From Streptomyces sp. NRRL B-3428 (GTDB lineage: Bacteria > Actinomycetota > Actinomycetes > Streptomycetales > Streptomycetaceae), in assembly GCA_000721375.1 (NCBI GenBank), contig JOGW01000001.1:310001-374000 (forward strand): a stretch of DNA of 64,000 nt, read 5' to 3'. This document shows positions 17,009 through 26,689 of this stretch, one piece after another. The notes under the pieces are model-generated. The model was not told where the DNA came from. It saw only the letters and a program-made list of their open reading frames with translations, and searched no databases. The position numbers were made by a program, and so were the translations under genes. Positions within the stretch are counted from its first letter, which is position 1, and each line of letters begins with the position of its first letter.

Positions 17009-18291
17009 GCATCGACAAGACCGATCCGGTACAGCCCCCCGTCGACGCACCCGCGGCCGCGCCCGACGCCGTCGCGGCCGTCGACCCCCGACTGCTCGTC
17101 CGCGAGCAGGGATTCGCCGGCTACATAGGCGAGTTCAAGCGCAAGATACGTGCCGGTGATCTGGGCGCACTGCCGGTCGTCGTGGGTCTGTTCGTCATCT
17201 GCGCGATCTTCCAGAGCCTGAACTCGGCCTTCCTCGGCGTCGAGAACCTGAACAACATCTTCGTCGCCATGGTCGCCACGGGCATGATGACGGTCGGCAT
17301 CATCTTCGTGCTCCTCCTTGGCGAGATCGACCTCTCCGTCGGTTCCGCCAGCGGTCTGTCGGGCGCGATCTTCGCCGTACTCACCATCTCCCACGGTGTG
17401 AACGAGTGGCTCGCCATCGGCGCCTCGCTCGTCGGCGGCGCGCTCATCGGTGCCCTGCACGGCTTCTTCTTCGCCCGCATCGGAGCGCCCGCGTTCGCGG
17501 TCACCCTCGCCGGTCTGCTGTTCTGGAACGGCTTCATGCTCCAGCTGCTCGGCGCCAACGGAACGATCAACATCGACGACGAAGGTGTGGTCGGCAAGCT
17601 CACGACCTACAACTTCTCGGATGTGTCGGCCGCCTACGGCCTCGCGGTCGTCGCCGTCGCCGGTTACTTCCTGTCGGCGTTCTTCGGCGCCCGGCGCCGT
17701 GAGGCCGCGGGCATCCCGTCCCGTCCGCTCAGCGAGATCATCCTGCGCACGGTGCTGCTCGCGATCGCCGTCTTCGGCGTCGCGATCGTCTTCAACCAGG
17801 ACCAGGGCCTGCCGCTCGCGGTGCTGCTCTTCGCGATCGTCCTGGTCGGCAGCGACTTCCTGCTCCGCCGCACCGCGTACGGCCGCAAGATCTTCGCTCT
17901 CGGCGGCAGTGTCGAGGCCTCCCGGCGCGCGGGTATCAACGTCACCGCGATCCGGGTCTCGGTCTTCGCCATCGCGGGCTTCTTCGCGGCGATCGGCGGC
18001 CTCTTCTGGGCCTCCAAGATCGCGGCGGCCAACCAGAGCGCCGGCGCCGGTGACCTGCTGATGAACGTCATCGCCGCGGCCGTCATCGGCGGCACCAGCC
18101 TTTTCGGTGGCCGGGGCCGCACCTGGAACGCCCTGCTCGGTGTCCTGGTGATCACCTCGATCCAGTACGGTCTGGCGCTCGAAGGCATCGCCCCGGCGAT
18201 CCAGCAGATGATCACCGGTGGCGTCCTGCTCGTCACCGTCGTGATCGACGCTGTGACCCGCAAGACCCAGAAGACCGCGGGCCGCGCGTAA
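17005..18291 (+). CDS. xylH: XylH-like sugar ABC transporter permease
   Basis: 428 residues. An N-terminal hydrophilic extension of about 55 residues precedes 10-12 hydrophobic segments of the branched-chain/ribose-type permease fold; 'LLGEIDLSVGSASGLSGA' is the family's Asp-Leu-Ser signature, and 'GGTSLFGGRG' near the C-terminus is typical of RbsC/XylH. The GTG start overlaps the xylG stop (GTGA), with GCGGAGG upstream. It completes the xylFGH importer. Confidence 0.88.
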   Translation: MSIDKTDPVQPPVDAPAAAPDAVAAVDPRLLVREQGFAGYIGEFKRKIRAGDLGALPVVVGLFVICAIFQSLNSAFLGVENLNNIFVAMVATGMMTVGIIFVLLLGEIDLSVGSASGLSGAIFAVLTISHGVNEWLAIGASLVGGALIGALHGFFFARIGAPAFAVTLAGLLFWNGFMLQLLGANGTINIDDEGVVGKLTTYNFSDVSAAYGLAVVAVAGYFLSAFFGARRREAAGIPSRPLSEIILRTVLLAIAVFGVAIVFNQDQGLPLAVLLFAIVLVGSDFLLRRTAYGRKIFALGGSVEASRRAGINVTAIRVSVFAIAGFFAAIGGLFWASKIAAANQSAGAGDLLMNVIAAAVIGGTSLFGGRGRTWNALLGVLVITSIQYGLALEGIAPAIQQMITGGVLLVTVVIDAVTRKTQKTAGRA

Positions 18292-18305
18292 CCCTTCTCA
18301 CGCCC

Positions 18306-18336
18306 AAGCCCGGCATCTGCTCCAGATGCCGGGCTT
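18306..18336 (+). terminator. Terminator after xylH
   Basis: A perfect 14-bp stem (18306-18319 with 18323-18336) with a 3-base loop, 15 bp after the xylH stop. Confidence 0.9.
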
Positions 18337-18530
18337 CGGCGTGCGATGGAGCTGACCGGAGTGCAGCCGGGTCCGGTACGGGCAGGAAGCCCGTCATCGG
18401 CGCAACCCCCGCCACCCGCTCGGCGTCCTCCCACGGACAGAGCCGTACACAGCCCCGTACACCCCGTAACCACCCCTGCGTACCGCCATCCGCGTGACCT
18501 ACCCGACGACGGCCATCGCAGGCGGAACAT

Positions 18531-18536
18531 TAGACT
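18531..18536 (+). promoter_or_regulatory. Predicted -10 box of dxs
   Basis: TAGACT lies about 60 bp upstream of the dxs ATG. No consensus -35 box is visible at the usual spacing. Confidence 0.4.
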
Positions 18537-18595
18537 CGACAGACCCGGCAAAGCTCGACAGCTTCACCGAACGAAAACGCTAGGAGGCACGGCAT

Positions 18596-20566
18596 ATGCC
18601 AGCCGCGCAAAGCGCGTCCATCACGGGTGGTGGTGGGCGACGGGTGGGACTGCTGACCCGTATCAAGGGGCCGCGCGACCTGGACCGGCTCAGCCATGAG
18701 CAGCTGGACCAGCTGGCCGCTGAGATCCGGACCTTCCTGGTCGACGCGGTCTCCAAGACCGGCGGCCACCTCGGACCGAACCTCGGCGTCGTCGAGCTCA
18801 CCATCGCCCTGCACCGCGTCTTCGAGTCGCCCAGGGACCGGGTGCTGCTCGACACCGGCCACCAGAGCTATGTGCACAAGCTGCTCACCGGCCGCCAGGA
18901 CTTCACGAACCTGCGTGCCAAGGGCGGCCTGTCCGGCTACCCCTCGCGCGCCGAGTCCGAGCACGACGTGATCGAGAACAGCCACGCCTCCACGGTCCTC
19001 GGCTGGGCCGACGGCCTGGCGAAGGCCAACGAGGTGCTCGGCAAGGACGACCACGTCGTCGCCGTGATCGGCGACGGCGCCCTCACCGGCGGTATGGCCT
19101 GGGAGGCGCTGAACAACATCGCCGCCGCCAAGGACCGTCCGCTGGTGATCGTCGTCAACGACAACGAGCGCTCGTACGCCCCGACCATCGGCGGTCTCGC
19201 CAACCACCTCGCGACCCTGCGTACGACGGACGGATACGAGCGTTTCCTGTCCCGTACGAAGGACCTCCTGGAGAAGACCCCGGTCGTCGGGCGTCCCCTC
19301 TACGAGACGCTGCACGGCGCGAAGAAGGGCCTCAAGGACTTCATCACGCCTCAGGGCATGTTCGAGGACCTGGGTCTGAAGTACGTCGGACCGATCGACG
19401 GCCACGACATCGCCGCCCTCGAATCCGCCCTGCAGCGCGCCAAGCGCTTCGGCGGCCCGGTGATCGTGCACTGCCTCACCGAGAAGGGCCGCGGCTACCA
19501 GCCCGCCGAGCAGGACGAGGCCGACCGTTTCCACGGCATCGGCCCGATCCACCCGGACACCGGTCTGCCGATCAAGGCCGCCGCCGCCTCCTGGACCTCG
19601 GTCTTCGGCGACGAGATGGTCAAGCTCGGCAGGGACCGCAAGGACGTCGTCGCGATCACCGCGGCGATGCTGCAGCCGGTCGGCCTGAAGAAGTTCGCCG
19701 AGACCTTCCCCGACCGCGTCTACGACGTGGGCATCGCCGAGCAGCACGCCGCGACCTCCGCGGCGGGCCTGGCCACCGGCGGTCTGCACCCGGTCTTCGC
19801 GGTGTACGCCACGTTCCTCAACCGCGCCTTCGACCAGCTCCTCATGGACGTGGCCCTGCACAAGTGCGGTGTCACCTTCGTGCTCGACCGGGCCGGAGTC
19901 ACCGGCGACGACGGCGCCTCGCACAACGGCATGTGGGACATGTCGATCCTGCAGGTGGTCCCGGGTCTCAGGCTTGCCGCCCCGCGCGACGCCGAGCAGG
20001 TACGGCTGCAGCTGCGCGAGGCCGTCGACGTGGACGACGCACCGACCGTGGTCCGCTACTCGAAGGGCGTGGTCGGCCCGGCCGTCCCCGCGCTCGGCAA
20101 GGTCGGCGGCATGGACGTGCTGCGGAACGCGGGCACCGAGAGCCCCGATGTCCTCCTGGTCTCGGTCGGCGCCCTGGCGCCCATGTGCCTGGAGATCGCG
20201 GATCTGCTCGACAAGCAGGGCATCTCCACCACCGTGGTCGACCCCCGCTGGGTCAAGCCGGTCGACGAGGCGCTCGCCCCGCTCGCCGAGCAGCACCGCG
20301 TCGTCGTCACGGTCGAGGACAACGGGCGCGCCGGCGGTGTCGGCTCCGCCATCTCCCAGGCCCTGCGCGACGCCGGGGTCGACGTACCGCTGCGCGACTT
20401 CGGCATCCCGCCGCGCTTCCTCGACCACGCGTCCCGCAAGGAGGTCATGGCCGAGATCGGTCTGACCGCGCCCGACATCGCGCGCCAGGTCACCGGCCTG
20501 GTCTCCAAGCTCGACGGCCGCTACGACAGCCCCTCGGCCAAGACCGTGCAGCCGGCCCGGGACTGA
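18596..20566 (+). CDS. dxs: 1-deoxy-D-xylulose-5-phosphate synthase
   Basis: 656 residues. It condenses pyruvate and glyceraldehyde 3-phosphate with thiamine diphosphate, the first step of the MEP isoprenoid pathway. Motifs in order: '[17 protein letters not shown]' (His), the ThDP site '[16 protein letters not shown]', '[19 protein letters not shown]', and '[16 protein letters not shown]' with the conserved Glu. The ATG has AGGAGG eight bases upstream; an in-frame GTG at 18644 would remove an 18-residue extension but lacks a site as good. The gene is monocistronic between two terminators. Confidence 0.95.
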   Translation: MPAAQSASITGGGGRRVGLLTRIKGPRDLDRLSHEQLDQLAAEIRTFLVDAVSKTGGHLGPNLGVVELTIALHRVFESPRDRVLLDTGHQSYVHKLLTGRQDFTNLRAKGGLSGYPSRAESEHDVIENSHASTVLGWADGLAKANEVLGKDDHVVAVIGDGALTGGMAWEALNNIAAAKDRPLVIVVNDNERSYAPTIGGLANHLATLRTTDGYERFLSRTKDLLEKTPVVGRPLYETLHGAKKGLKDFITPQGMFEDLGLKYVGPIDGHDIAALESALQRAKRFGGPVIVHCLTEKGRGYQPAEQDEADRFHGIGPIHPDTGLPIKAAAASWTSVFGDEMVKLGRDRKDVVAITAAMLQPVGLKKFAETFPDRVYDVGIAEQHAATSAAGLATGGLHPVFAVYATFLNRAFDQLLMDVALHKCGVTFVLDRAGVTGDDGASHNGMWDMSILQVVPGLRLAAPRDAEQVRLQLREAVDVDDAPTVVRYSKGVVGPAVPALGKVGGMDVLRNAGTESPDVLLVSVGALAPMCLEIADLLDKQGISTTVVDPRWVKPVDEALAPLAEQHRVVVTVEDNGRAGGVGSAISQALRDAGVDVPLRDFGIPPRFLDHASRKEVMAEIGLTAPDIARQVTGLVSKLDGRYDSPSAKTVQPARD

Positions 20567-20620
20567 TCACCGTGGAGCCCGTCCGGGACTGACCTGCAGG
20601 TCACCCCGCGCCACGTCAGC

Positions 20621-20665
20621 AAGGCCCGGCCGGACCGCCCCTCACGGGTGGTCCGGCCGGGCCTT
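20621..20665 (+). terminator. Terminator after dxs
   Basis: A perfect 16-bp stem (20621-20636 with 20650-20665), starting with AA and ending in TT. Confidence 0.92.
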
Positions 20666-20751
20666 TCGTGTGACATCGGGCCCGGCCACGGGTACCCGCG
20701 TGCCGGACATCCCGATCATGTCCCTCGACACGAGCGCAGGGAGGCACACCG

Positions 20752-22275
20752 GTGACCACACCGCAGGGCACACGTACCGCAGGCGGCGGAATGTTCCGTA
20801 CGAAATCCGTCGAGCAGTCGATCCGGGACACCGAGGAGCCGGAGCACGCGCTCAAGAAGTCGCTCTCCGCGCTCGACCTCACGGTCTTCGGCGTCGGGGT
20901 CATCATCGGCACCGGCATCTTCGTCCTCACCGGCAAGGTCGCCAAGGAGAACGCGGGCCCGGCCGTCGCCCTGGCCTTCGTCGTGGCGGGCGTGGTCTGC
21001 GCGCTCGCCGCGCTGTGCTACGCAGAGTTCGCCTCCACGGTCCCCGTGGCCGGATCCGCGTACACCTTCGGCTACGCCTCCCTGGGTGAACTCCCCGCCT
21101 GGATCATCGGCTGGGACCTGATCCTGGAGATGGCGCTCGGCTGCGCGGTGGTCGCGGTCGGCTGGTCCGGCTATGTGCGGTCGCTGATGGACACGGCGGG
21201 CTGGCATCTGCCGGACGCTCTGTCGGGCACCCACGACGGCAACTTCGGCTTCGATCTGCTCGCCTGCCTCCTGGTGCTGCTGCTCACCGGGATCCTGATC
21301 GCCGGGATGAAGCTGTCCTCGCGGGTCACCGCCGTGGTCGTGGCGATCAAGGTCACCGTCGTCCTGCTGGTGATCTTCGTCGGCGCCTTCTTCATCACCG
21401 GCTCCAACTACAAGCCGTTCATCCCGCCCGCGCAGCCCTCGGAAGCCGGCACCGACATCACCTCGCCGCTGATCCAGCTGATGTTCGGCTGGGCGCCCAC
21501 CAACTTCGGCGTGATGGGCATCTTCACCGCGGCCGCCGTGGTCTTCTTCGCCTTCATCGGCTTCGACATCGTGGCCACCGCCGCCGAGGAGACCAAGAAC
21601 CCGCAGCGCGACGTCCCGCGCGGCATCCTCGGCTCGCTGATCATCTGCACCGCGCTCTATGTCGCCGTCTCCATCGTGGTGACCGGAATGCAGAAGTACA
21701 CCGAGCTCTCCACGGACGCCCCGCTCGCCGACGCGTTCAAGTCCGTGGGCCATCCCTTCTGGGCGGGCCTGATCAGCTTCGGCGCGGCCGTCGGTCTGAC
21801 CACCGTCTGCATGATCCTGCTCATGGGCCAGACCCGCGTGTTCTTCGCGATGAGCCGCGACGGACTGCTGCCGCAGACCTTCTCGCACGTCCACCCGCGC
21901 TTCGGGACCCCGTACCGCTCGACGATCCTGCTCGGCGTGATCGTGGCGATCGTCGCGGGCTTCACCTCGATCGACGAACTCGCCGAACTGGTCAACATCG
22001 GCACCCTGTTCGCCTTCGTCGTCGTTGCCATCGGTGTGGTGATCCTGCGCAAGCGCCGCCCCGACCTGCCGCGTTCCTTCCGCACCCCGCTGGTGCCGTT
22101 CATCCCGATCCTCTCGGTCGCGGCCTCGCTGTGGCTGATGCTCAACCTGCCCGCCGAGACCTGGCTGCGCTTCGGTATCTGGATGGTGCTCGGCGTGATC
22201 ATCTACTTCGCGTACGGGCGCGGGCACAGCCGCCTCGGCAAGCATCTGCCTCGCCGTGAGCCGATCAACGACTGA
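20752..22275 (+). CDS. APC-family amino-acid permease (cationic amino-acid transporter type)
   Basis: 507 residues with about 12-14 hydrophobic helices. 'LTVFGVGVIIGTGIFVLTG' is the helix 1 signature of APC transporters, 'FFAFIGFDIVATAAEETKNP' in the middle is the CAT/YfnA-type helix 6 motif, and 'MGQTRVFFAMSRDGLLP' is also diagnostic. A proton-driven amino-acid importer in the cytoplasmic membrane is predicted; the substrate is unknown. GTG start with GGGAGG upstream. Same strand as dxs but separated by a terminator. Confidence 0.9.
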   Translation: MTTPQGTRTAGGGMFRTKSVEQSIRDTEEPEHALKKSLSALDLTVFGVGVIIGTGIFVLTGKVAKENAGPAVALAFVVAGVVCALAALCYAEFASTVPVAGSAYTFGYASLGELPAWIIGWDLILEMALGCAVVAVGWSGYVRSLMDTAGWHLPDALSGTHDGNFGFDLLACLLVLLLTGILIAGMKLSSRVTAVVVAIKVTVVLLVIFVGAFFITGSNYKPFIPPAQPSEAGTDITSPLIQLMFGWAPTNFGVMGIFTAAAVVFFAFIGFDIVATAAEETKNPQRDVPRGILGSLIICTALYVAVSIVVTGMQKYTELSTDAPLADAFKSVGHPFWAGLISFGAAVGLTTVCMILLMGQTRVFFAMSRDGLLPQTFSHVHPRFGTPYRSTILLGVIVAIVAGFTSIDELAELVNIGTLFAFVVVAIGVVILRKRRPDLPRSFRTPLVPFIPILSVAASLWLMLNLPAETWLRFGIWMVLGVIIYFAYGRGHSRLGKHLPRREPIND

Positions 22276-22382
22276 GCCGCCCGCGCGGGGCTCCGGTCCA
22301 CAACTCCACGTAATCACACGCGAGTTTCCCAACTAATCCCCCGGCCCCGTATGTCCCGCTTCGGCAGGGACTGCGGGGCCGT

Positions 22383-22388
22383 TAGCTT
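22383..22388 (+). promoter_or_regulatory. -10 box of a leaderless transcript
   Basis: TAGCTT ends seven bases before ATG 22396 and no ribosome site is present, the usual pattern of leaderless Streptomyces genes. Confidence 0.55.
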
Positions 22389-22395
22389 GGCCCCT

Positions 22396-23928
22396 ATGCT
22401 CGCCGAGCCCTCCGCGTCGTCACCCTCCGTGCATCGCCTGCCCGTTCCCCGCCCGCGTACCGGCGGGGAACGGGCTCCCGCGCCGGCCCGCACCCGCTAC
22501 TGGCCGAGACTGCTGCCGGTCCTCGCCGTACTCGCCTGCGTGACCCGCATCCCCTCCTTCGTCTGGCCGGTGTGGAACCCGGACGAGGGCTTTCTCGCCA
22601 CGCAGGCGCGCATGCTGGCCTCGGGCGGCGAACTGTACGAGACGGTGGTCGACCGCAAACCGCCGCTCGTGCCCTGGCTCTACCAGGGCGCGTTCGCGCT
22701 GTTCGGCGACGACTCCCTCGTGCCGCTGAAGATCCTCGCGGTGGGTTCCGTGTTCCTGACCGCGGCGCTGCTCGCCGCGCTCGCCCGGCGCCGCTGGGGC
22801 GACGGCGCGGGCTGCACGGCCGGCATCCTGTGCGTACTGCTCTCCATCGGTCTGAACCCCGAGGACACCCAGGCCGCCACCTTCGAGATCTTCATGCTGC
22901 CCTGCACCGCGGCCGCCATGTGGTGTGCGGACCGCCGCCGTTGGGGCTCGGCGGGCCTCGCGGTCGCGGCCGCGTTCCTGGTGAAGCAGACCGGGGCCGC
23001 CGTGCTCCTGCCGGTCCTGTGGCTGCTGTGGCGCAGCGGGTGGGTCGGCCACGCACTCGTACGCCACGCGCTCGTACGCCGTGCACTCGTACGCCTCACG
23101 GCCGGGGCGCTGACCCCCGTCGTGGCCGCGGCCGTGCTCACCACCCCCACGGGCTTCCTCTTCTGGACCGTCACCGGCTCGGGCGCGTACGCCTCGTTCA
23201 CCGGCTCCGAACTGCACGTACTCTTCCGCGCCTTGGGCAACACGGCGCTGCTCGCGGTGGCCGCCGCGGGTGTGCTGCAGCCGGTCGTACGCGTCCTGAG
23301 GATCGCCCGCACCGGAGCCGGCGACCTCTGGCTCTGGCTCGGCTCATCGGCAGCGGCGGTCTGCCTCGGCTTCCACTTCTTCGGCCACTACTACCTCCAG
23401 CTCATCCCCCCACTGGTCATGCTGGGCACCGCGGCCCTGCAGATCCTGCCCCGCGACTGGCTGCCCACGACCCTGCTGACCACGGCCTGCACCTGCGCCT
23501 TCTTCCTGGTGTGGGGCCTGTTGACCCCTCGCCCCGAACTCACGCACGCGGGCCGCGTCGCCGCGGCGATCCAGGCGCGTACACAGCCCGGCGACCGAGT
23601 CCTCATCTGGGGCATACACCCCGAGACGTACTGGCTCGCCGACCGCCCCCCGGCCAGCCGTTTCCTCACGGCCGGCCTCCTCACCAACTACAGCGGCGGG
23701 CGCAACGGCCCCCAGGTAGGGGAGAAGTACGCGGTACGCGGCGGCTGGTCGACGTTCCGCGAGGAGATGTCCGCCCGCCCGCCCGCACTGATCCTGGACG
23801 ACGCCCGCGGAAAGCCGTACGGGGTGGAGCAGGTCAAGGGGCTGCGCAAGGTGCTGGAGGGCGGGGGGTATCAGCGGGTGGGCGTGGTGGGAGGAACAGT
23901 GCTGTACGAACGCTCGGCGGTGGACTGA
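22396..23928 (+). CDS. Membrane glycosyltransferase, GT39/GT83 (ArnT/PMT-like)
   Basis: 510 residues with about ten hydrophobic segments. After helix 1 the loop 'WNPDEGFLATQARML' carries the conserved Asp-Glu pair, followed by 'VDRKPPLVPWLY', both typical of dolichol- or polyprenyl-phosphate-sugar-dependent transferases that act on the outer face of the membrane. A soluble C-terminal domain follows (after about residue 385). The acceptor is unknown: protein, lipid or cell-wall glycan. The upstream ATG at 22351 is disfavoured because the -10 box lies between the two. Confidence 0.75.
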   Translation: MLAEPSASSPSVHRLPVPRPRTGGERAPAPARTRYWPRLLPVLAVLACVTRIPSFVWPVWNPDEGFLATQARMLASGGELYETVVDRKPPLVPWLYQGAFALFGDDSLVPLKILAVGSVFLTAALLAALARRRWGDGAGCTAGILCVLLSIGLNPEDTQAATFEIFMLPCTAAAMWCADRRRWGSAGLAVAAAFLVKQTGAAVLLPVLWLLWRSGWVGHALVRHALVRRALVRLTAGALTPVVAAAVLTTPTGFLFWTVTGSGAYASFTGSELHVLFRALGNTALLAVAAAGVLQPVVRVLRIARTGAGDLWLWLGSSAAAVCLGFHFFGHYYLQLIPPLVMLGTAALQILPRDWLPTTLLTTACTCAFFLVWGLLTPRPELTHAGRVAAAIQARTQPGDRVLIWGIHPETYWLADRPPASRFLTAGLLTNYSGGRNGPQVGEKYAVRGGWSTFREEMSARPPALILDDARGKPYGVEQVKGLRKVLEGGGYQRVGVVGGTVLYERSAVD

Positions 23929-23992
23929 GGCCTGCTGAGGCCTACGCCTACAGGCAGTACCGCACCCAGCCGCTCATCCGGCTCTGCCCCTC

Positions 23993-24436
23993 TCAACTCC
24001 CGGCGGCCCAGCCGTTGTTCCCGTCCGCCGCGTCCTTCCCGTCCCCCGCGTTGTTCCCGCCCCCTCCGTACACCGACCGGGGCCCGAGACACCGGCCGCC
24101 CGCGGCCGTCACCCGTCGGCGCAGCTCCCGGTCGGCGGTGACGACGACGCACTCCGTACCGCACTGCGCCACCAACTCGACGATCCGGTCGTCCCCGCTG
24201 CCCGGCGCCTCGTCCACCCGCACACCCGGCACGGGCTCGACACCACGCGCTCTGCCCTCCACGACCAGCACGATGTCCAGCGGGCCGGGCAGTCCGGGCG
24301 GCAGCCCCCTCGTGGCGTACGGAACGAGCTTGTCCCGCAGTCGTACGGCGGCGGCGCGCCGGTCGCGCCACCAGCCGTCCGGGACCGAGCCGACGACATT
24401 GGCGCCGTCGACGACGAGCAGGGGCGCGGGGTGCAT
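23993..24436 (-). CDS. NYN-domain (PIN-like) ribonuclease candidate
   Basis: 147 residues. 'LLVVDGANVVG' places the first metal-binding Asp at residue 10, 'SGDDRIVELV' supplies a second acidic pair, and 'CVVVTADRELRRRV' is the third NYN/PIN motif. These domains cleave RNA with Mg2+. The C-terminal 30 residues are Gly/Asn/Asp-rich and low-complexity. It is convergent with the glycosyltransferase gene. The RNA target is not known. Confidence 0.75.
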   Translation of the reverse strand: MHPAPLLVVDGANVVGSVPDGWWRDRRAAAVRLRDKLVPYATRGLPPGLPGPLDIVLVVEGRARGVEPVPGVRVDEAPGSGDDRIVELVAQCGTECVVVTADRELRRRVTAAGGRCLGPRSVYGGGGNNAGDGKDAADGNNGWAAGS

Positions 24437-24504
24437 ACGTGCAGCTTCGCACGGCCGGGGCGGCGTGTGCCCGGCAGAGCGCCCGCAAGCGATCAGGCAA
24501 CGGA

Positions 24505-24541
24505 AACGGGCCGTACGGGATCAACTCCCGTACGGCCCGTT
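24505..24541 (-). terminator. Terminator after fadB
   Basis: A 16-bp stem (24505-24520 with 24526-24541) and a 5-base loop, just past the fadB stop. Confidence 0.92.
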
Positions 24542-24559
24542 CACGTTCTCGGTGCTTGG

Positions 24560-26689
24560 TTACGCAGGCACGCTGGCCACACCCGGCGCCAGGAACCGCT
24601 TCCCGTTGACCCGCTCCGACACACCCTCACGGTCCAGGTACGGCGTCACACCACCGAGGTGGAAGGGCCAGCCGGCGCCCGTGATCAGGCACAGGTCGAT
24701 GTCCTGCGCCTCGGCGACGACGCCCTCGTCGAGCATCAGACCGATCTCCTGCGCCACCGCGTCGAGCACCCGCGCCCGCACCTGCTCCTCGGTCAGGACG
24801 ACATCGCCCTGTACGAGCAGCGCCGCGACCTCGGGGTCCAGCTCCGGCTTGCCGCTGTCGTACACGTAGAAGCCGCGCTTGCCGGCCTTGACCACGGCCG
24901 CCAGGTTCGGGGACACCGTGAAGCGGTCCGGGAAGGAACGGTTCAGGGTCTCCGACACGTGCAGACCGATCGCCGGGCCGACCAGCTCCAGAAGGACCAG
25001 CGGAGACATCGGCAGACCGAGCGGCTCGACCGCCTTCTCCGCCACGGCCACCGGGGTGCCCTCGTCGATCACGTTCTGGATCTCGCCCATGAAGCGGGTG
25101 AGGATGCGGTTCACGACGAACGCCGGGGCGTCCTTCACGAGCACCGCGGTCTTCTTCAGCTTCTTGGCGACACCGAAGGCCGTGGCCAGCGAGGCCTCGT
25201 CCGTCTGCTCGCCTCGTACGATCTCGAGAAGCGGAAGCACGGCCACCGGATTGAAGAAGTGGAAGCCCACCACTCGCTCCGGGTGCTGCAGCTTCGAGGC
25301 CATCTCGGTGATCGACAGCGACGAGGTGTTGGTCGCGAGGATCGCGTGCGCCGGGGCGACGGCCTCGACCTCGGCGAACACCTGCTGCTTGACGCCCATC
25401 TCCTCGAAGACGGCCTCGATGATGAAGTCGGCGTCGGCGAAGCCCTCGGCCTTGTCCAGGACACCGGTCACCAGTGCCTTGAGGCGGTTGGCCTTGTCCT
25501 GGTTGATACGGGACTTGAGCAGCAGCTTGTCGATCTCGCCGTGGACGTAACCGACACCCTTGTCGATGCGCTCCTGGTCGATGTCGGTCAGCACGACCGG
25601 CACTTCGAGGCGGCGCAGGAAGAGCAGCGCGAGCTGCGAGGCCATCAGGCCCGCACCCACGACGCCGACCTTGGTGACCGGGCGCGCCAGGTCCTTGGAC
25701 GGGGCGCCCGCGGGGCGCTTGCCGCGCTTCTGGACCAGGTTGAACGCGTAGATGCCGGAGCGCAGTTCACCACCCATGATCAGGTCGGCGAGCGCGGTGT
25801 CCTCGGCGTCGAAACCGGCCTGCAGATCACCGGACTTGGCGGCCTCGATGATCTCCAGGGCGCGGTACGCGGCCGGGGCGGCGCCGTGCACCTTGCTGTC
25901 CGCGACGAAGCGGCCCTTGGCGACGGCCTGGTCCCAGGCCTCGCCGCGGTCGACCTCGGCGCGCTCGACCTTGACCGAACCGTTCAGGACGGACGCGGTC
26001 CAGATCAGCGACTGCTCAAGGAAGTCCGCACCCTCGAACAGCGCGTCCGCGATGCCGAGTTCGTAGACCTGCTTGCCCTTGAGCTGGCGGTTCTGGTTGA
26101 GCGAGTTCTCGATGATGACGGAGACGGCCCGCTCGGCACCGATGAGGTTCGGAAGCAGCGCGCAGCCACCCCAGCCGGGCACGAGACCGAGGAAGACCTC
26201 GGGCAGCGAGAACGCCGGGATGGCCTTCGAGACGGTGCGGTAGGTGCAGTGCAGACCGACCTCGACACCGCCGCCCATCGCCGCGCCGTTGTAGTACGCG
26301 AAGGTCGGCACGGCCAGCGCGGACAGGCGCTTGAAGACGTCGTGGCCGCCCTTGCCGATGGCGAGCGCGTCCTCGTGCGTCTTGAGCAGCTCGACACCCT
26401 TGAGGTCGGCACCGACGGCGAAGATGAACGGCTTGCCGGTGACACCGGCACCGACGATCTCGCCCGCGGCCGCCTCCGCCTCGACCTGGCTGATCGCCAC
26501 GTCGAGGTTGGCCAGGGACTGCGGACCGAAGGTGGTCGGCTTGGTGTGGTCGAGGCCGTTGTCCAGCGTGATCAGCGCGAACCGGCCCGCCCCGAAGGGC
26601 AGTTCCAGGTGACGTACGTGCGCCTGCGTGACGACCTCGTCCGGGAAGAGCGCCGCGGCACCCTTCAGAAGCTCAGCGGTGGTGCTCAC
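24560..26689 (-). CDS. fadB: Fatty-acid oxidation complex alpha subunit (enoyl-CoA hydratase / 3-hydroxyacyl-CoA dehydrogenase)
   Basis: 709 residues. Residues about 10-290 form a crotonase domain ('FIFAVGADLKGVE', 'YNGAAMGGGVEVGLHCTYR'), about 335-515 an NAD-binding Rossmann domain ('VGVVGAGLMASQLALLFLRR', 'ILATNTSSLSITEMA', 'GFHFFNPVAVLPLLEIVRG'), and the rest the dehydrogenase dimer domain ('DAPAFVVNRILTRFMGEIQN'). It performs hydration and oxidation of acyl-CoAs. GTG 26689 overlaps the fadA stop (GTGA), so the two subunits are translationally coupled. Matches the FadB of S. coelicolor fadAB in order and size. Confidence 0.93.
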   Translation of the reverse strand: MSTTAELLKGAAALFPDEVVTQAHVRHLELPFGAGRFALITLDNGLDHTKPTTFGPQSLANLDVAISQVEAEAAAGEIVGAGVTGKPFIFAVGADLKGVELLKTHEDALAIGKGGHDVFKRLSALAVPTFAYYNGAAMGGGVEVGLHCTYRTVSKAIPAFSLPEVFLGLVPGWGGCALLPNLIGAERAVSVIIENSLNQNRQLKGKQVYELGIADALFEGADFLEQSLIWTASVLNGSVKVERAEVDRGEAWDQAVAKGRFVADSKVHGAAPAAYRALEIIEAAKSGDLQAGFDAEDTALADLIMGGELRSGIYAFNLVQKRGKRPAGAPSKDLARPVTKVGVVGAGLMASQLALLFLRRLEVPVVLTDIDQERIDKGVGYVHGEIDKLLLKSRINQDKANRLKALVTGVLDKAEGFADADFIIEAVFEEMGVKQQVFAEVEAVAPAHAILATNTSSLSITEMASKLQHPERVVGFHFFNPVAVLPLLEIVRGEQTDEASLATAFGVAKKLKKTAVLVKDAPAFVVNRILTRFMGEIQNVIDEGTPVAVAEKAVEPLGLPMSPLVLLELVGPAIGLHVSETLNRSFPDRFTVSPNLAAVVKAGKRGFYVYDSGKPELDPEVAALLVQGDVVLTEEQVRARVLDAVAQEIGLMLDEGVVAEAQDIDLCLITGAGWPFHLGGVTPYLDREGVSERVNGKRFLAPGVASVPA

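Noticed and set aside
16166..17050. Long open frames on the strand opposite to xylG, fadB, dxs and others
   Set aside because: They mirror the third-position GC bias of the true genes and have no ribosome sites or domains.
20549..20592. Duplicated end of dxs (CCGGGACTGA twice, 26 bp apart)
   Set aside because: The match is only about ten bases and could be chance in GC-rich DNA, unlike the clearer cases at GH92 and the M23 gene.
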